DNA of 64,000 bases, taken from Mesodorylaimus sp. YZB2_4 (Eukaryota > Nematoda > Enoplea > Dorylaimida > Dorylaimidae). The stretch is taken from the NCBI GenBank assembly GCA_030248295.1, contig JASANH010001723.1, positions 868,001-932,000 of the forward strand, written 5' to 3'. The position numbers and the translations under genes were made by a program. The notes beneath the pieces were generated by a model, which was given only the letters and a program-made list of their open reading frames with translations, was not told where the DNA came from and made no database searches. Below, one piece after another: positions 15,801-26,017 of this stretch. How positions within the stretch are numbered: the first letter of the stretch is position 1; every line of letters starts with the position of its first letter.

Positions 15801-18099
15801 GCCAGCGGCTCGGGCGTCGATTTTATGGCTGATCGGAGAATACTGTCAAGTTGTGCCGCGAATGGCACCCGATGTGCTGCGCAAAATGGCGAAGACTTTT
15901 ATATACGAGGTGCGAGGCTGACCTGAGTGAGTTAGAGATGGTACTGATTATAGAGTTTCTATTTTAGGAAGAAACGGTCAAGTTGCAAGTTTTGAATCTG
16001 GCTGTCAAACTGTATTTGACGAATGCTGCTCAAACGCAACTATTAGTTCAATATGTTTTCACTTTGGCTCGCTACGACCAAAGTTACGACTTGCGAGATC
16101 GGGCTCGGTTCTTGCGCAATTTGATAATGCCCCAGAAAAATTCGAAGTTAAGTCAATTTGCGAAAGAAATATTTTTGACCTCGAAACCTGCACCAGTCAT
16201 TGAATCGACTTTCAAAGGTGACGTGCCCTCCAGTGGCTTTAATGTATACGCAGCTCATTTGCTGGTCTTGAATTTCAGATCGTGATCAATTCCAATTGGG
16301 AACGCTGTCGCATTATTTGAATCAAAGGTGCGCCGGTTATCGGGATCTGCCCGAATTTCCAGAGGCGCCACCGGACTCATCGGTCCGTAATGTAGAAGGC
16401 TGGGGAATTCCTACACCCGCCGAAAAGAGAAAGGTCGGGGCAACAGTCGAGACTGCTTCTGCGAAGAAGCGACCAGCTGAGAAGTTCTATTCGGATGAGG
16501 AGGACGAGGCTGAAGAGGAGAGCAGTGAGGAGAAAGGTAGGATTCTTGTGCTTTGTGTTCCCTGACAAATCGTCAGTGTGTCGCTCTTGTGCAGATAGTT
16601 CAGAAGAAGAGAGTAGTGAGGAAGAGGAGGAGGAGGAGGTCGAGGATAAAGAAGAATCTGAAGAGGACGAAGAGGATGAAGAAGAATCTGAAGGAGAGGA
16701 AAGCGATGATGAAGAAGAAGAAAGCGACGAAGAGGAAGAACCCCCCAAAAAACAAGAGAAGGAAAAACCGCAGCAGAGTCGTAAAAAGGTACGCTAGTTA
16801 ATTCTTGATATTGTGTAGGTTCTCTCTGTGTAGCAGTGGCTTGTAATCATCGAGAAATGTTTGACTGATTTTAGGACGTCAAGGAGAAGCAGGCGTCCAA
16901 GACCGCTACGGATTTATTGCTCGATTTGGACTGTAAGCCTAGGAATTTGTGTGAACCCTAACAATGCAATTTTCCCATGCATTTTAGTTGATGCGCCATC
17001 GAGTGGCACTCCAGTCTCCATGGCTCCGATGCCCGCTATTCCAACTGGCTTAATGTCATTCACGTCGTCATCCACTGCTGCACCAGCAGCTGCAGCGGCA
17101 GTGACCTCGCCAGACACTTGGGTAGGCATCTAACAGTTCGTGAGACTACTTAGCTTAATCACCCAATTTTACCTTGTATTTTCTGCATAGAACACGGCAC
17201 CGGCCCAATTTATTCCGACTAAAGCCGATCAGCTGCTCAGTCGGGTCGCAGGACACGGCTTATTGGTCACCTATCGATTCAGCCGTTCTCCAAGTCTGTT
17301 TTCAAGCAAAATGTGTTCGATCGAGCTCCAATTTTGCAATCAGTCGGATAAGCCAATCACAAGTATTCGACTAGGTGATAAGGTGAGTGTGCTGCTTTAT
17401 CTACCTTTACTACCTCATGTATTGTCTTACTGAAACAAATACAATTTTTGTTCCAGAAATTGCAACCTGGCATGGAAATGCAAGGCGGCTTAGAATGCGA
17501 ATCCTTGGCGCCCAATCAGACAATTCCGGCCGTCGTCGGTATCGATTTCGCCGACACAACCCAGCCAGCCATTTTCGACTTGGTGGCCGACGACAGGAAA
17601 CACAGCGTCTCCATTGCCGCACCTGTTGGAGAACAACTTCAGCCGATAGTGATCACATCTGACCAGTTCAAAATATTACAACGTGAGTTCCCCTTCCCTT
17701 CAGTCGCATTCACGCCCATGCTAACCCTTTACCTTCAGAGAAATTAAGCGGAATGAACGAAACGTCTGGCAAGGTCAAATTGGCGGAGAGTATCACGTTT
17801 GGTGATCACAAATCGTTGACTCAGAAGATATTTGAAATCGCTAACGTTATCCACGTCCCATCAACTGAAGACAAGGTAACGGCCCAAATGCTCTGCTCAT
17901 TTCTTTCCCGCTCACAAAACCGTCTCTGTTGAAGCTGTGCTTCGCTGGTCAAACCCTGTCAGCAAAAGCCCCGCTCTTAATATCGATCACGAAAACATCG
18001 GCAGGCGCCGACGACATTAAATTATCAGTGAACTGCGAGAAGATGGTCATCGGATCCATGCTCTTCAAACAATTGAAATCAAGCTTATCTTCTAACTAG
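12826..18099 (+). CDS. AP3B: AP-3 adaptor complex subunit beta
   Basis: Twenty-two exons: 12826-12911, 13145-13223, 13305-13379, 13434-13529, 13949-14109, 14166-14232, 14287-14469, 14530-14706, 14766-14918, 15251-15322, 15380-15442, 15499-15631, 15689-15909, 15968-16217, 16279-16536, 16595-16788, 16875-16932, 16988-17121, 17191-17382, 17457-17682, 17739-17875 and 17935-18099. They total 1059 residues, close to human AP3B1 (1094). The trunk carries beta-adaptin signatures such as [36 protein letters not shown] and [20 protein letters not shown] Glu/Ser/Asp-rich hinge (about 16480-16790) and a C-terminal appendage follow. AP-3 sorts cargo from endosomes to lysosomes and related organelles, with beta binding the mu, delta and sigma subunits. 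The fourth intron holds a small MITE. Confidence 0.95.
13566..13669. mobile_element. Short MITE (about 104 bp) in AP-3 beta intron 4
   Basis: The ends are inverted repeats: gccgcttttgccgtttggt at the left and, on the other strand, ggcacttttgccgtttggt at the right. The inside is built from short TAGGCTTA-like units. It lies entirely within the intron 13530-13948. Flanking 8-mers (tgagtttt and cgagtgag) agree only partly, so the insertion is old. A longer relative with the same ends lies at 22482-22673. Confidence 0.75.
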
Positions 18100-18510
18100 A
18101 CAACACTTTTTTCTTTGCCCGTTATTTATTCCTGTACTCTTTTACCTTTGCTTACTCTCCTATAGTATATGCTTTGCTTCTTTTCTCACTCAAAACAAAC
18201 AAAAAAGATCGACAGACGCAGAACTCCCGCGCAAGCCGAAAAGCCTGATGAAAGCCTGACTTCCTGACTTTCTGGCTTTTCTGCCCAAAAAGCCTTTATT
18301 TGCCTTGGATTTGCGCTGTCCTAATTTTTGACTTGCTTGTAGAATGTTTGAATTCCCGCATTTATGCAATGGCAGACACTTATGACATTTTCGCGTGGGC
18401 GTGCGCGCGATCGTCCGCCATCCACTGTACTGTATAATCAATTCGAATTTTGAACAGTGAGTTAGAAGGTTAGTCGTGTCGTGCATCGTCCGCTTCAAAT
18501 ATTTATCATC
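18100..18510. other. Intergenic sequence after AP-3 beta
   Basis: This stretch holds the AP-3 beta 3' UTR and the left flank of the hAT relic. The region is T-rich just after the stop. A long minus-strand open frame here runs into the transposase relic in antisense and is not protein-like. No element ends are clear. Confidence 0.4.
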
Positions 18511-21500
18511 GTTATGGGCAAGTTGAAGGGTGTATGTACCTTCCAAGATGGATGGTTGGATCCTAATAATCAAGAGAATTCGGATAGGTGGCCTCAGTTC
18601 ACAATTTGGTTGGCGCGAGGAAAGACATAGACGGAAGCTGCTTGTCTTCTTTGCAAGAGTAATTACTCGCTGGGTTCTATGGGGCGTTCGGCTAAGACGA
18701 CTCACTTTAAAACAGCACAGCACAAAGCAAAACTGGCAGCGAAAGGAGCCGCGGTGGCTCAGTTGGTAGGCGTTGGTCCCGCATTGCTTGGGCCAGCAAC
18801 CCTGACCGGGAGGCCGCAGTTCTGTTCCGGCTGGGGACGGCAGTTTAGTAAGCCCGTTCTCAGAGTGGGAACCGGTCTTCGACGGCAGTTTAGTAAGTCC
18901 GTCGCTGGCCTCGCACACCTGGCTTTGGGCGACTCACCCGGTACCGTCAAGTGGACGACGCCCAATGGGTAGATAAGAAGGAAACTGGTTCCCGAACACC
19001 AGTCGGGAAGGTCCCTCCCTTCTCGCCCACCATCATCCTGGAATGCTGGTGCTGGCACAGGATGCCCTCGTGTGGAGATGGTCCCAGTGGAGACACACAG
19101 AGGGAAGCTGGCGTGAGAGCTGGTCACCTTACAGCCGCGCTTATCATATCAGGACTGCTGGCCGGCTATAGGCAAAACGGGTTGTAAGTCCCGTGGGCAA
19201 CTGGGGGCGGCACGGGGCCCAACCCACTAAAATTTCAAAAAAAAAAAACTGGCAGCGAAAGAATCAACGCCAAGTATGGGATTATTTATGACGAGACCAC
19301 CAGCTGCTGCTTCTGATGCATCGACGGCTTCACTCGCACCAGTTTCTGCCATCAAGAGTCGATTTGAATATGGCGGAAGATAAACCATCGTCAGTGCAAC
19401 TTGTCATCAACGACAATGAACCGGGGCCGCCGTCAACTTCAGCTGCTTTCGCCGTCAGCGATCATCGCACGGTTTCTTCATTGGCTATCAATCCATTTGT
19501 TATTCCTGAATCAGTCACCAAAGCCGAAATCATTTGGAGTCTTTACTGGGCTGGTTGTCATAATTCGGGCACCCCTCTTAGATCATTCGTTTAATAGTGC
19601 GTCGGATTTTTGCTGGGCGAATATGACAGCCAATTCAGATAGTGAAATTGCAAAATCGGCGACGTTGAATCCAATAAAATTGGCTTATTTTATTGCGTTT
19701 GGATTATCGCCGTTTTTCAAACTCGAAATTGTTCACGAATTAAAAAATATTGACCATTTCGTGGCTTGTTTTGATGAAGAGCATAATAGTATTCCCCAGA
19801 AATCGCAACTAAATGTGGGTTCGTTACTGGTTGCAAAGCTACCAAGCAAGCCAAATCCAAGCAAGTGGCATGTCGCTATTTGAATTCTGTTTACCTTTTG
19901 GGCCACAAAACTGGGGGCCGACCTATTAAAAAGTTTTACTGATGGCTTGGAGGAATCAGTCCTTCAAAAATTATTCAGTTGTCACGTGATGGGCCCACCA
20001 CGAATTGGAAATTTATCAAGGATTTCAAAAATCAAATCCAACCAAATGCTGAAGACCCTGGTTGTTTGGAGATCGGCAGCTGTGGTCTTCATGTGGTACA
20101 CAATGCTGTAAAGCGGGGTCACAAGGCATGCGGTTGGGGCGTCTCGACATTTTTGGAGGAGATGTATTGCTTATTCCATGAAAGCCCCGCAAGAAGAGAG
20201 GATTTTGAAACGATCACAGGTAAAGTTGATTCAAGTCAAGCTCGGTTTTATTGTGATATTTTGGAAGCACACGTTTTGCAGGAAGCACGACCTTTGCCAA
20301 AAAGTTTTGCAATGATCGATGGCTCGAAAATGGCGTCGTAATCAAACGAGCACTGGTCGTGCTACTGCGTTTTCGAAAGTATTGCAAGTCAGTGTCTCCA
20401 AAACCAGACCACCTTGTATCATTCCAAATTGTGTCCGAGGCTCTCGATGATCCGTTATTAGAAGCCAAACTTCGTTTTTTGCAAGTCGTTGTAGCGATTT
20501 CGGAATCGTTTCTGCGTCAATTTCAGTCCTCAGCGCCGATGGTTCCGTTTCTTGCCACCGAATTGGAATTACTTCTGCGCAAATTGCTTCGAAAATTTGT
20601 AAAACCAAATGTGCTTGAAGAAGCAGTGACTGTTCGACAATTGTTGGCGATCGACATTTCATTGGATGCCTCCAAGAGCAATTTGGAGAATGTGTTGGAT
20701 ATTGATATCGGTGAGATTTTTTCTAACTACCTGCAAATGTAAACTGCACAAGTCAGAATCATGCTTTATTTTTTCAGGTTTAGGAACCATGAACGCTTTG
20801 CCGAGAAAGTTATCGGAATTTCAAAAACGGACATTTTACTACGAACGTAGAAAGCTTTTGGTGGCCACAACAGAGAAAATCATTGAGAAATCGCCGTTGA
20901 AGTACGATTTGACTACAGCTTTGGGATCGCTGCCGCCTTAAATCATAGCAGCTGGTAGCGGCGTCGTGTGCGAAAAGCTATTCGACAAAGCGTTGACCCA
21001 TCTACTGAAAGCGAATCGATTACCAATTTTGACAATTGAGCGATCGCGAGACGAGTACTACAGTCTTTTACTATCGCCAACTCTCATGGAACGGGTCGGT
21101 ACTTTACAAACGGAATATTTATCTTTCCGCTTTGTGAATCATGTGTCAAGAAAACTATTTTAGATAAAATCGTACAAATTGGCCAATGAACGTATTGATG
21201 TCTTTTGGCGAGACTTGATCGGTACAACTGAAACATTTCAAAATCTTTGGGCGTGCTTGAAGGTAAGCAATTTTACTTAGCACCCTAACATATCTGCTGT
21301 GAATGTAGACGCTGTGGAGAGCCTTTGAAGCCAATTTGCCAAATTTTTGTCGACAAGCACCGACCATTCGCCTTGCTGAGCTGGCAATGTTTGGGTGAAG
21401 CGCATGTTCGATCAGAATATCAGAGCTTAGAAGAAATCAGCCATTTTTCGAAGGTAAGAAAACATGGGACGGATTCTAGAAGGTACCAAGCCAAGGATTA

Positions 21501-21966
21501 TTGGAATTGAGGATTTATTAGGAGCAATAACTTTTAGAAATGTCAATTGTTTGCTTTTGCCTTGTCTGTGTGTCTGCTTTGTCTTTTGCTCTGTGTGTGA
21601 ATGTCAAAACTTATTTCTTTTCCCGTCAAAATTTTTGAATTTTGGCCTTTAAGGATCTTTAAAATAGCCTTATTTTCAGTTTTTTTTAGCTCAGCAGTAG
21701 TTCAGCTGTATGTCGGGACAACTGGACTGTGGTGGATCTGGGATCAGTTGCAAAGTCCCAAGTTTCCATCAGCTATCTTTTCTTAGCATTGTACAAAATC
21801 GGCTTTGCGAAGTGCGATGCAGCGATTTGCATTTGAAATATGATAATTTCAAGGCTTGGTATGATTACATGCTCGCATTTCAGCAACTTCACGAGCAAAA
21901 TGGCTGCATCTCGGGCGACCATCAGGACATTGCGAACGCGCGTAGAGCCCTACAATTCAAAAAATA
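18511..21966 (+). pseudogene. Decayed hAT-like transposase
   Basis: An ATG at 18511 opens a BED/TTF-type zinc-finger region (WLDP..., RWPQFTIWLARGK, then CLLCKSNYSLGSMGRSA and H-x5-H), interrupted by an in-frame TAG near 18628. Downstream fragments read VTKAEIIWSLYWA, IAKSATLNPIKLAYFIAFGL, ISRDG-type residues as LSRDGPTTNWKFIKDF, and EIGSCGLHVVHNAVKRGHKA. That last motif is typical of a widespread hAT-family transposase group. Reading frames change near 19550, 19880 and 20340, with several stops. A SINE splits the gene at 18746-19245. Scattered AG/GT junctions cannot repair all breaks. It is a dead copy; no terminal repeats were found. Confidence 0.75.
18746..19245 (+). mobile_element. tRNA-derived SINE (about 500 bp) with 16-bp target-site duplication
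   Basis: The head gccgcggtggctcagttggt contains TGGCTCAGTTGG, a consensus polymerase III box A, so the 5' part is tRNA-like. The 3' end is a run of A residues (19237-19248). The host sequence aaactggcagcgaaag occurs immediately before (18730-18745 region) and after (19246-19261) the element, a target-site duplication typical of LINE-driven retroposition. Inside are two copies of ggcagtttagtaag about 45 bp apart. It interrupts the hAT transposase relic just after the zinc-finger region, so it inserted after that element. Confidence 0.88.
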
Positions 21967-22343
21967 GAAAAACAGTGTGTTGCAGCTCTCGTCCTCACAG
22001 GCGTCTCTAGGCGACGACAGCTTACACGTTACAACCAGCACCTCGAGTCGAAACACTTCTCAGACTCACTCAGGAATGAGCGACCTTGACCTTGTCCGAC
22101 CTTGATCAGACCTGTGAGACAAAACTTATGAGGTTTTGCAGGCGGCATTCGGATAGTTCCTACTGAAGACTCTCTGCACGTGTGCTGCGTCTAGTCGAAC
22201 TGTTGCAGCGCTACTCCAAGATAACAACTCCCTAACTACGAGCTTTGACAGAAGATCACGCTTAGGCACGAGAAACTACCAAAACAAAACCATCTTCCGT
22301 CATCTCTTTTCTCTTCTCGATCCGTCAGTATTGACTCATGCGC
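21967..22343. other. Intergenic sequence between hAT relic and orphan gene
   Basis: About 375 bp with no recognised gene. It should include the right flank of the transposase relic and the 3' UTR of the minus-strand orphan gene. Confidence 0.35.
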
Positions 22344-23078
22344 TCATCCAGACTCGTTCGAGTCCGTTGACGAGTTGTTGACGTCGCCAGTCAAGTCGCT
22401 TGTCTAATAATAAGCAGGAACAGATTTGCTGGGCTGTTTTCAATCCCATCTTGCTGCAACCTGCACTTTAGAAGAAAGCACGACACTTTTGCTGTTCGGT
22501 CCCCAACATGGGTTAGCTCAGGCTAAGGCTGGCATATGACTTAGACTTACACTGATACTAGGCCTAGGCTTAGGCGTAGGCTTAGTCTGGTATAAAACTT
22601 GAGCTTAGGCTAATATCAGGCTTCAGCCAGCATTATGCTAGCCTTTGGCTGGGGACCCAACGGCAAAAGCGCCGAAAGCACGACCCTTACCGGTGTCGAT
22701 ATGTCGCTGACTTTAACATTTGCTGCAGCTGCGTTTGGTGCATTCTTCTTCTTTCGGACGATCTTGCACACGCCGCCTTCGCATACGATGTCCTCTTGTC
22801 CTCCCGAGGCGCCACCATCAACGTTCTGGAAACAGCGATAGCGTCCTGCTGAATTGACCCCACCTGCACCAAACTTAGCGCCTCACCTGCGATGCACCCG
22901 CCCTGGAATTCTGTTCCCGTGGCTGTTGCTCGGGGGGCCTGTCCACCTCTTCCACTTCTACCTTTGGCTTGGTTTTATCCGAGCCCGCGTTGCTTTCTTG
23001 CATTACGGAGGCTTGGCGACTCGGCTTCGGCGCAGTACTGATGCCACCACGTCGTTTCAGGCTTCCGTCGGCGGCCAT
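22344..23078 (-). CDS. Small uncharacterised protein (128 aa model)
   Basis: A three-exon model (22887-23078, 22691-22825, 22344-22403) stays in frame with phase 0 junctions: CAG/GTGAGG to TTTCCAG, and CCG/GTAAGG to TTATTAG. The protein begins MAADGSLKRRGGISTAPKPS. It has a polar middle, then a short motif DIVCEGGVCKIVRKKKN, and ends in an acidic/Ser/Asn tail (GDVNNSSTDSNESG). It is not recognised as any family. The Cys-x4-Cys followed by a basic cluster could be a small metal or redox site, but this is only a guess. It is transcribed divergently from the Src-type kinase, about 700 bp apart. A MITE occupies most of its second intron. The evidence is splice consistency only. Confidence 0.5.
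22482..22673. mobile_element. MITE (192 bp) with 8-bp target-site duplication
   Basis: Left end gacacttttgctgttcggt and right end (other strand) ggcgcttttgccgttgggt form terminal inverted repeats shared with the copy at 13566-13669. The 8-mer gaaagcac is repeated exactly on both sides (22474-22481 and 22674-22681). An 8-bp duplication is the hallmark of hAT-type transposition. The interior has degenerate TAGGCTTA repeats. It lies in intron 2 of the orphan gene, starting about 10 bp from the splice donor. Confidence 0.82.
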
Positions 23079-23779
23079 CAGAATTCGGAAACGCAGCCGC
23101 ACATAAGGAGACACATGCACGATCGGGAGGTCAGCTGATGAGTGACCACAGCGTGATTGAAGACACGGGACAATGTAATGTGGTACGTAATGTGCTCGCG
23201 ATATTCCCCGTCTTCTCATGTTCATGTTTTATTCGTAGCCAAACGCATAAAGCGCACTCAGCGACTGCAAAACAAGGCGAAAATTACAATAGATAAAAAA
23301 GAAAGAGAAATGCTCGTAGTCAAGAAAGAAGAACGTCTAAAAAATTACTGAAACGTAAACTCAGATAAAGCGGAACGAAATCAAGATAACGAATCCAAGG
23401 CAATATTGGGGGCCCAGCTCATTCCATAAAAAAATGCAAGAGAATCTCCCATCCGTCTCCCATGAGTCCGGCGACTCGATCTCTTACATGACACTGTGTT
23501 TCTTGCTATTTCTACATTTCATTTGATTATCACAGCATGTTTATTGTTGGGTCAGCAGAAGTAGTCGGCTCCGACCATCCATCCAACCAAGCCCTGCAAT
23601 ATCGACACCAGAGTGGCATGTCTGATAATGTGCCAAACTTCTTTCGTCAAGTGAAGGCTCTCGAATGGCTGATGACCTACTTTACACTCCAGGAAACCAA
23701 ACCCAGCTTCCTCTCCACATTCGCTCATTCGTCTGCTGTCCAGTCTCGCGGTCGAGTGGCCAGTTGCAGCTGTCCGACA
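23079..23779. other. Divergent promoter region between orphan gene and Src-type kinase
   Basis: About 700 bp separate two genes transcribed away from each other. The kinase reading frame is open upstream of its chosen start, back to about 23537, but that extension has no domain features. No clear TATA element was identified. Confidence 0.4.
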
Positions 23780-25931
23780 ATGGGTTGCTGCTGCTCGAGT
23801 GAAACCGAAAAATCAACCACCATCAACCCCAAAACTGGAAAGACAATAAAATCCAAAGAGAAGACGAACAGCCCGCGATCCCCGAGGAAGACAACCTCAA
23901 AAGCGGAAGATGGTGTGGGTGAGTGAACATGAGGTTTCTTGCTGGGCTTAGCTGGGTCCAGTGAGAAGGGCATCTATTGTTGCAGTGAAATTCCTTGTCC
24001 TCTGGGACTACAAAGCCGGTTCGAGTTCCGAATTGAGCCTGAAGAAAGGCGACACGGTGCAACTAGTAGAAGACCATGGCGAGGTGTAAGTTCGATCAAA
24101 AAGTCCATCTCCCAAACCTCTCCGATGAAATTTGTTCAGGGGACCCGAGTGGGTGTTTGTTTCGAAGGCTGGCAAGGGAACGGGCTACGTGCCGCGGGCG
24201 TGGTTGGCTGAAGTCGGCTCTCTGGAAACGAACGAGTAAGCACTTTGTCGGCTTGACCAAAATCTGAGCTCGCTGACGTCTTCTTTCAGTTGGTTCTTTC
24301 TGGAAGTGAGGCTACCGATGGCTGAGAGGATGCTGCAAGGCACGCCACAAGGGACATTCATGATTCGAGGTCGAAAACTCTACGGGGGTAAGCAGTGACT
24401 TGTACGCAGGAACCTTCTGAGCCAGCCTCTCCTCTTGCAATCAGAAATGACGTACGCCATCTCGATCAAGTCCAAAAGCAAAGTCATGCATTATCGCTTG
24501 AAGGAGGAAATAAACGGCACTTTTTGTGTGCAGAAACACACATTCCCCTCGATTCCAGAGATGATCGCCTTCTTCAAGAGTGAGTGGTTATTGTTAGCAA
24601 ATGCAATACTTTTTCGAAGCTCTTTGCAGAAAATCAGGGAAACCTGTGCTGCAAGTTGACGAAGCCCTTCCCCAAAATGGAGCCCGATCGAATCGTGTTG
24701 CCGGCGGACGTGCAGAAGAACTGGAGAGAGATTTCGCGGGACCAAATCGCGATCGCCGGAGAGCTTGGCAGAGGCAACTTCGGGGTCGTGAGGAAAGGTA
24801 AGTCACCTGTGAATTTTGTCTATGAGCGTCAAGGAGGGCCTTCTTGCAGGCGTATGGAAGCCGACGGGGACGATCGCGATGGATGTGGCGGTGAAAGGTA
24901 GAGTTGATAATCTAATTTCGGACTCGCTAAGCTGGCTTTTCAGAGCTGACGAAGGGGAGCACGCATGCCCGAACGGAATTCCTGCAAGAAGCGGTGGTCA
25001 TGAAGAACCTGTTGCACAGGCACCTGGTCAAATTGCACGGAATCGTGAGCGCGGACGAGCCCTATTGGATCGTGACCGAGTTCGTAAAAGACGGCTCGCT
25101 GAAGTCCTTCCTGAAGAGGAAGAAGGCGGAGGACGAACTGCTGCTGGAGCCGAAACTGGTCGAGCTGGCCACGCAAGTAAATGAGTGGAGGGGGGGCAGT
25201 TCATTGTTGATGGAGTGGTCGCTTTCAGATTGCCGACGGGATGAAGTACCTGGAGTCGAAGAAGATGGTGCACCGCGACTTGGCTGCGAGGAACGTGTTG
25301 GTGGACGCCAGACCAGGCGAGGTCAGCTACAAACCGAACATCACATGCAAGATCGCCGATTTTGGTATGGCCAAAATGATGAAGGGAGACGTGCTCAAAG
25401 AACGTAAGTCGAGTGCATCGCCTTTGCTCGGGTTAGAGAAACGTGTGCTTTAAGGGAAAGCGATGGACTTGGCGGTCAAGTGGTCGGCGCCTGAAGTGCT
25501 GCTCGATCTGAGATTTTCATGTGGGTGACGATCCGTAGTGCGGATGCTTCTTTGTTTTAATGCAGCTCGAAATTTTTCAGCCGCTTCCGACGTCTGGTCG
25601 TACGGGGTCCTGTTGCACGAACTTTTCACCCACGGCGAGGAACCTTACAAAGGTGAGTGAAAATTCTTCACCCTTTTCGGGCGTCAGATTTGCGCCTCAT
25701 TTAGGAATGACGGCCAAAGAAGTGCGGGAAGAATTGACAAAAACGATGAGCTTTGGCTTGAAACGCGACAGGCGCGTTCCCGAAAAAGTGTACGAGTTGA
25801 TGTGCCATTGCTGCGACACCACAGCATCTAGCCGTCCCAGCTTCTTGATAATCTTCGAAAGCCTCGACAACTACTACGCCGACCTGGGCGGCGAGGATCC
25901 GTACGTTCGAGTTCTGCAGGGCATCTTGTAG
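23780..25931 (+). CDS. Src-type non-receptor tyrosine kinase (SH3-SH2-kinase)
   Basis: Twelve exons (23780-23918, 23986-24085, 24140-24235, 24290-24387, 24445-24579, 24630-24797, 24850-24897, 24944-25176, 25229-25403, 25455-25520, 25581-25652, 25705-25931) give 518 residues. The start [11 protein letters not shown] fits N-myristoylation at Gly2 and palmitoylation of nearby Cys. SH3 shows [10 protein letters not shown] and [10 protein letters not shown]2 shows WFFLEV and FMIRGRK, keeping the phosphotyrosine-binding Arg. The kinase has [29 protein letters not shown] and WSAPEV, so the catalytic residues are intact. The activation loop between DFG and APE has no tyrosine, unlike Src. A tail tyrosine is present (EDPYVRV). 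Src/Frk-like membership is likely; the exact subfamily is unclear. Confidence 0.92.
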
Positions 25932-26011
25932 CACGTGCAACCTTCCTCCGGTCTTGCCTGTGTGACTCGTTCTTGCTTTGATGATGTCAGCTGTGTTGTG
26001 TGAGATCGTGG

Positions 26012-26017
26012 AATAAA
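26012..26017 (+). terminator. Probable polyadenylation signal of the Src-type kinase
   Basis: An AATAAA hexamer lies about 80 bp after the kinase stop codon (gtggaataaaaac), at the expected distance for 3' end formation. A second aataaa occurs near 26154. Confidence 0.55.

Noticed and set aside
18190-18918. Minus-strand open frame of 242 codons
   Set aside because: It is antisense to the hAT zinc finger and SINE head and is explained by those elements.
22864-22886. 23-nt intron in the orphan gene (GTGAGG to GTGCAG)
   Set aside because: Too short to splice; the acceptor TTTCCAG at 22826 gives a normal 61-nt intron and keeps the frame.
23537-23779. Upstream in-frame extension of the Src-type kinase
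   Set aside because: The extension has no domain features, and the internal MGCCCSS start gives the acylation signal expected for this family.
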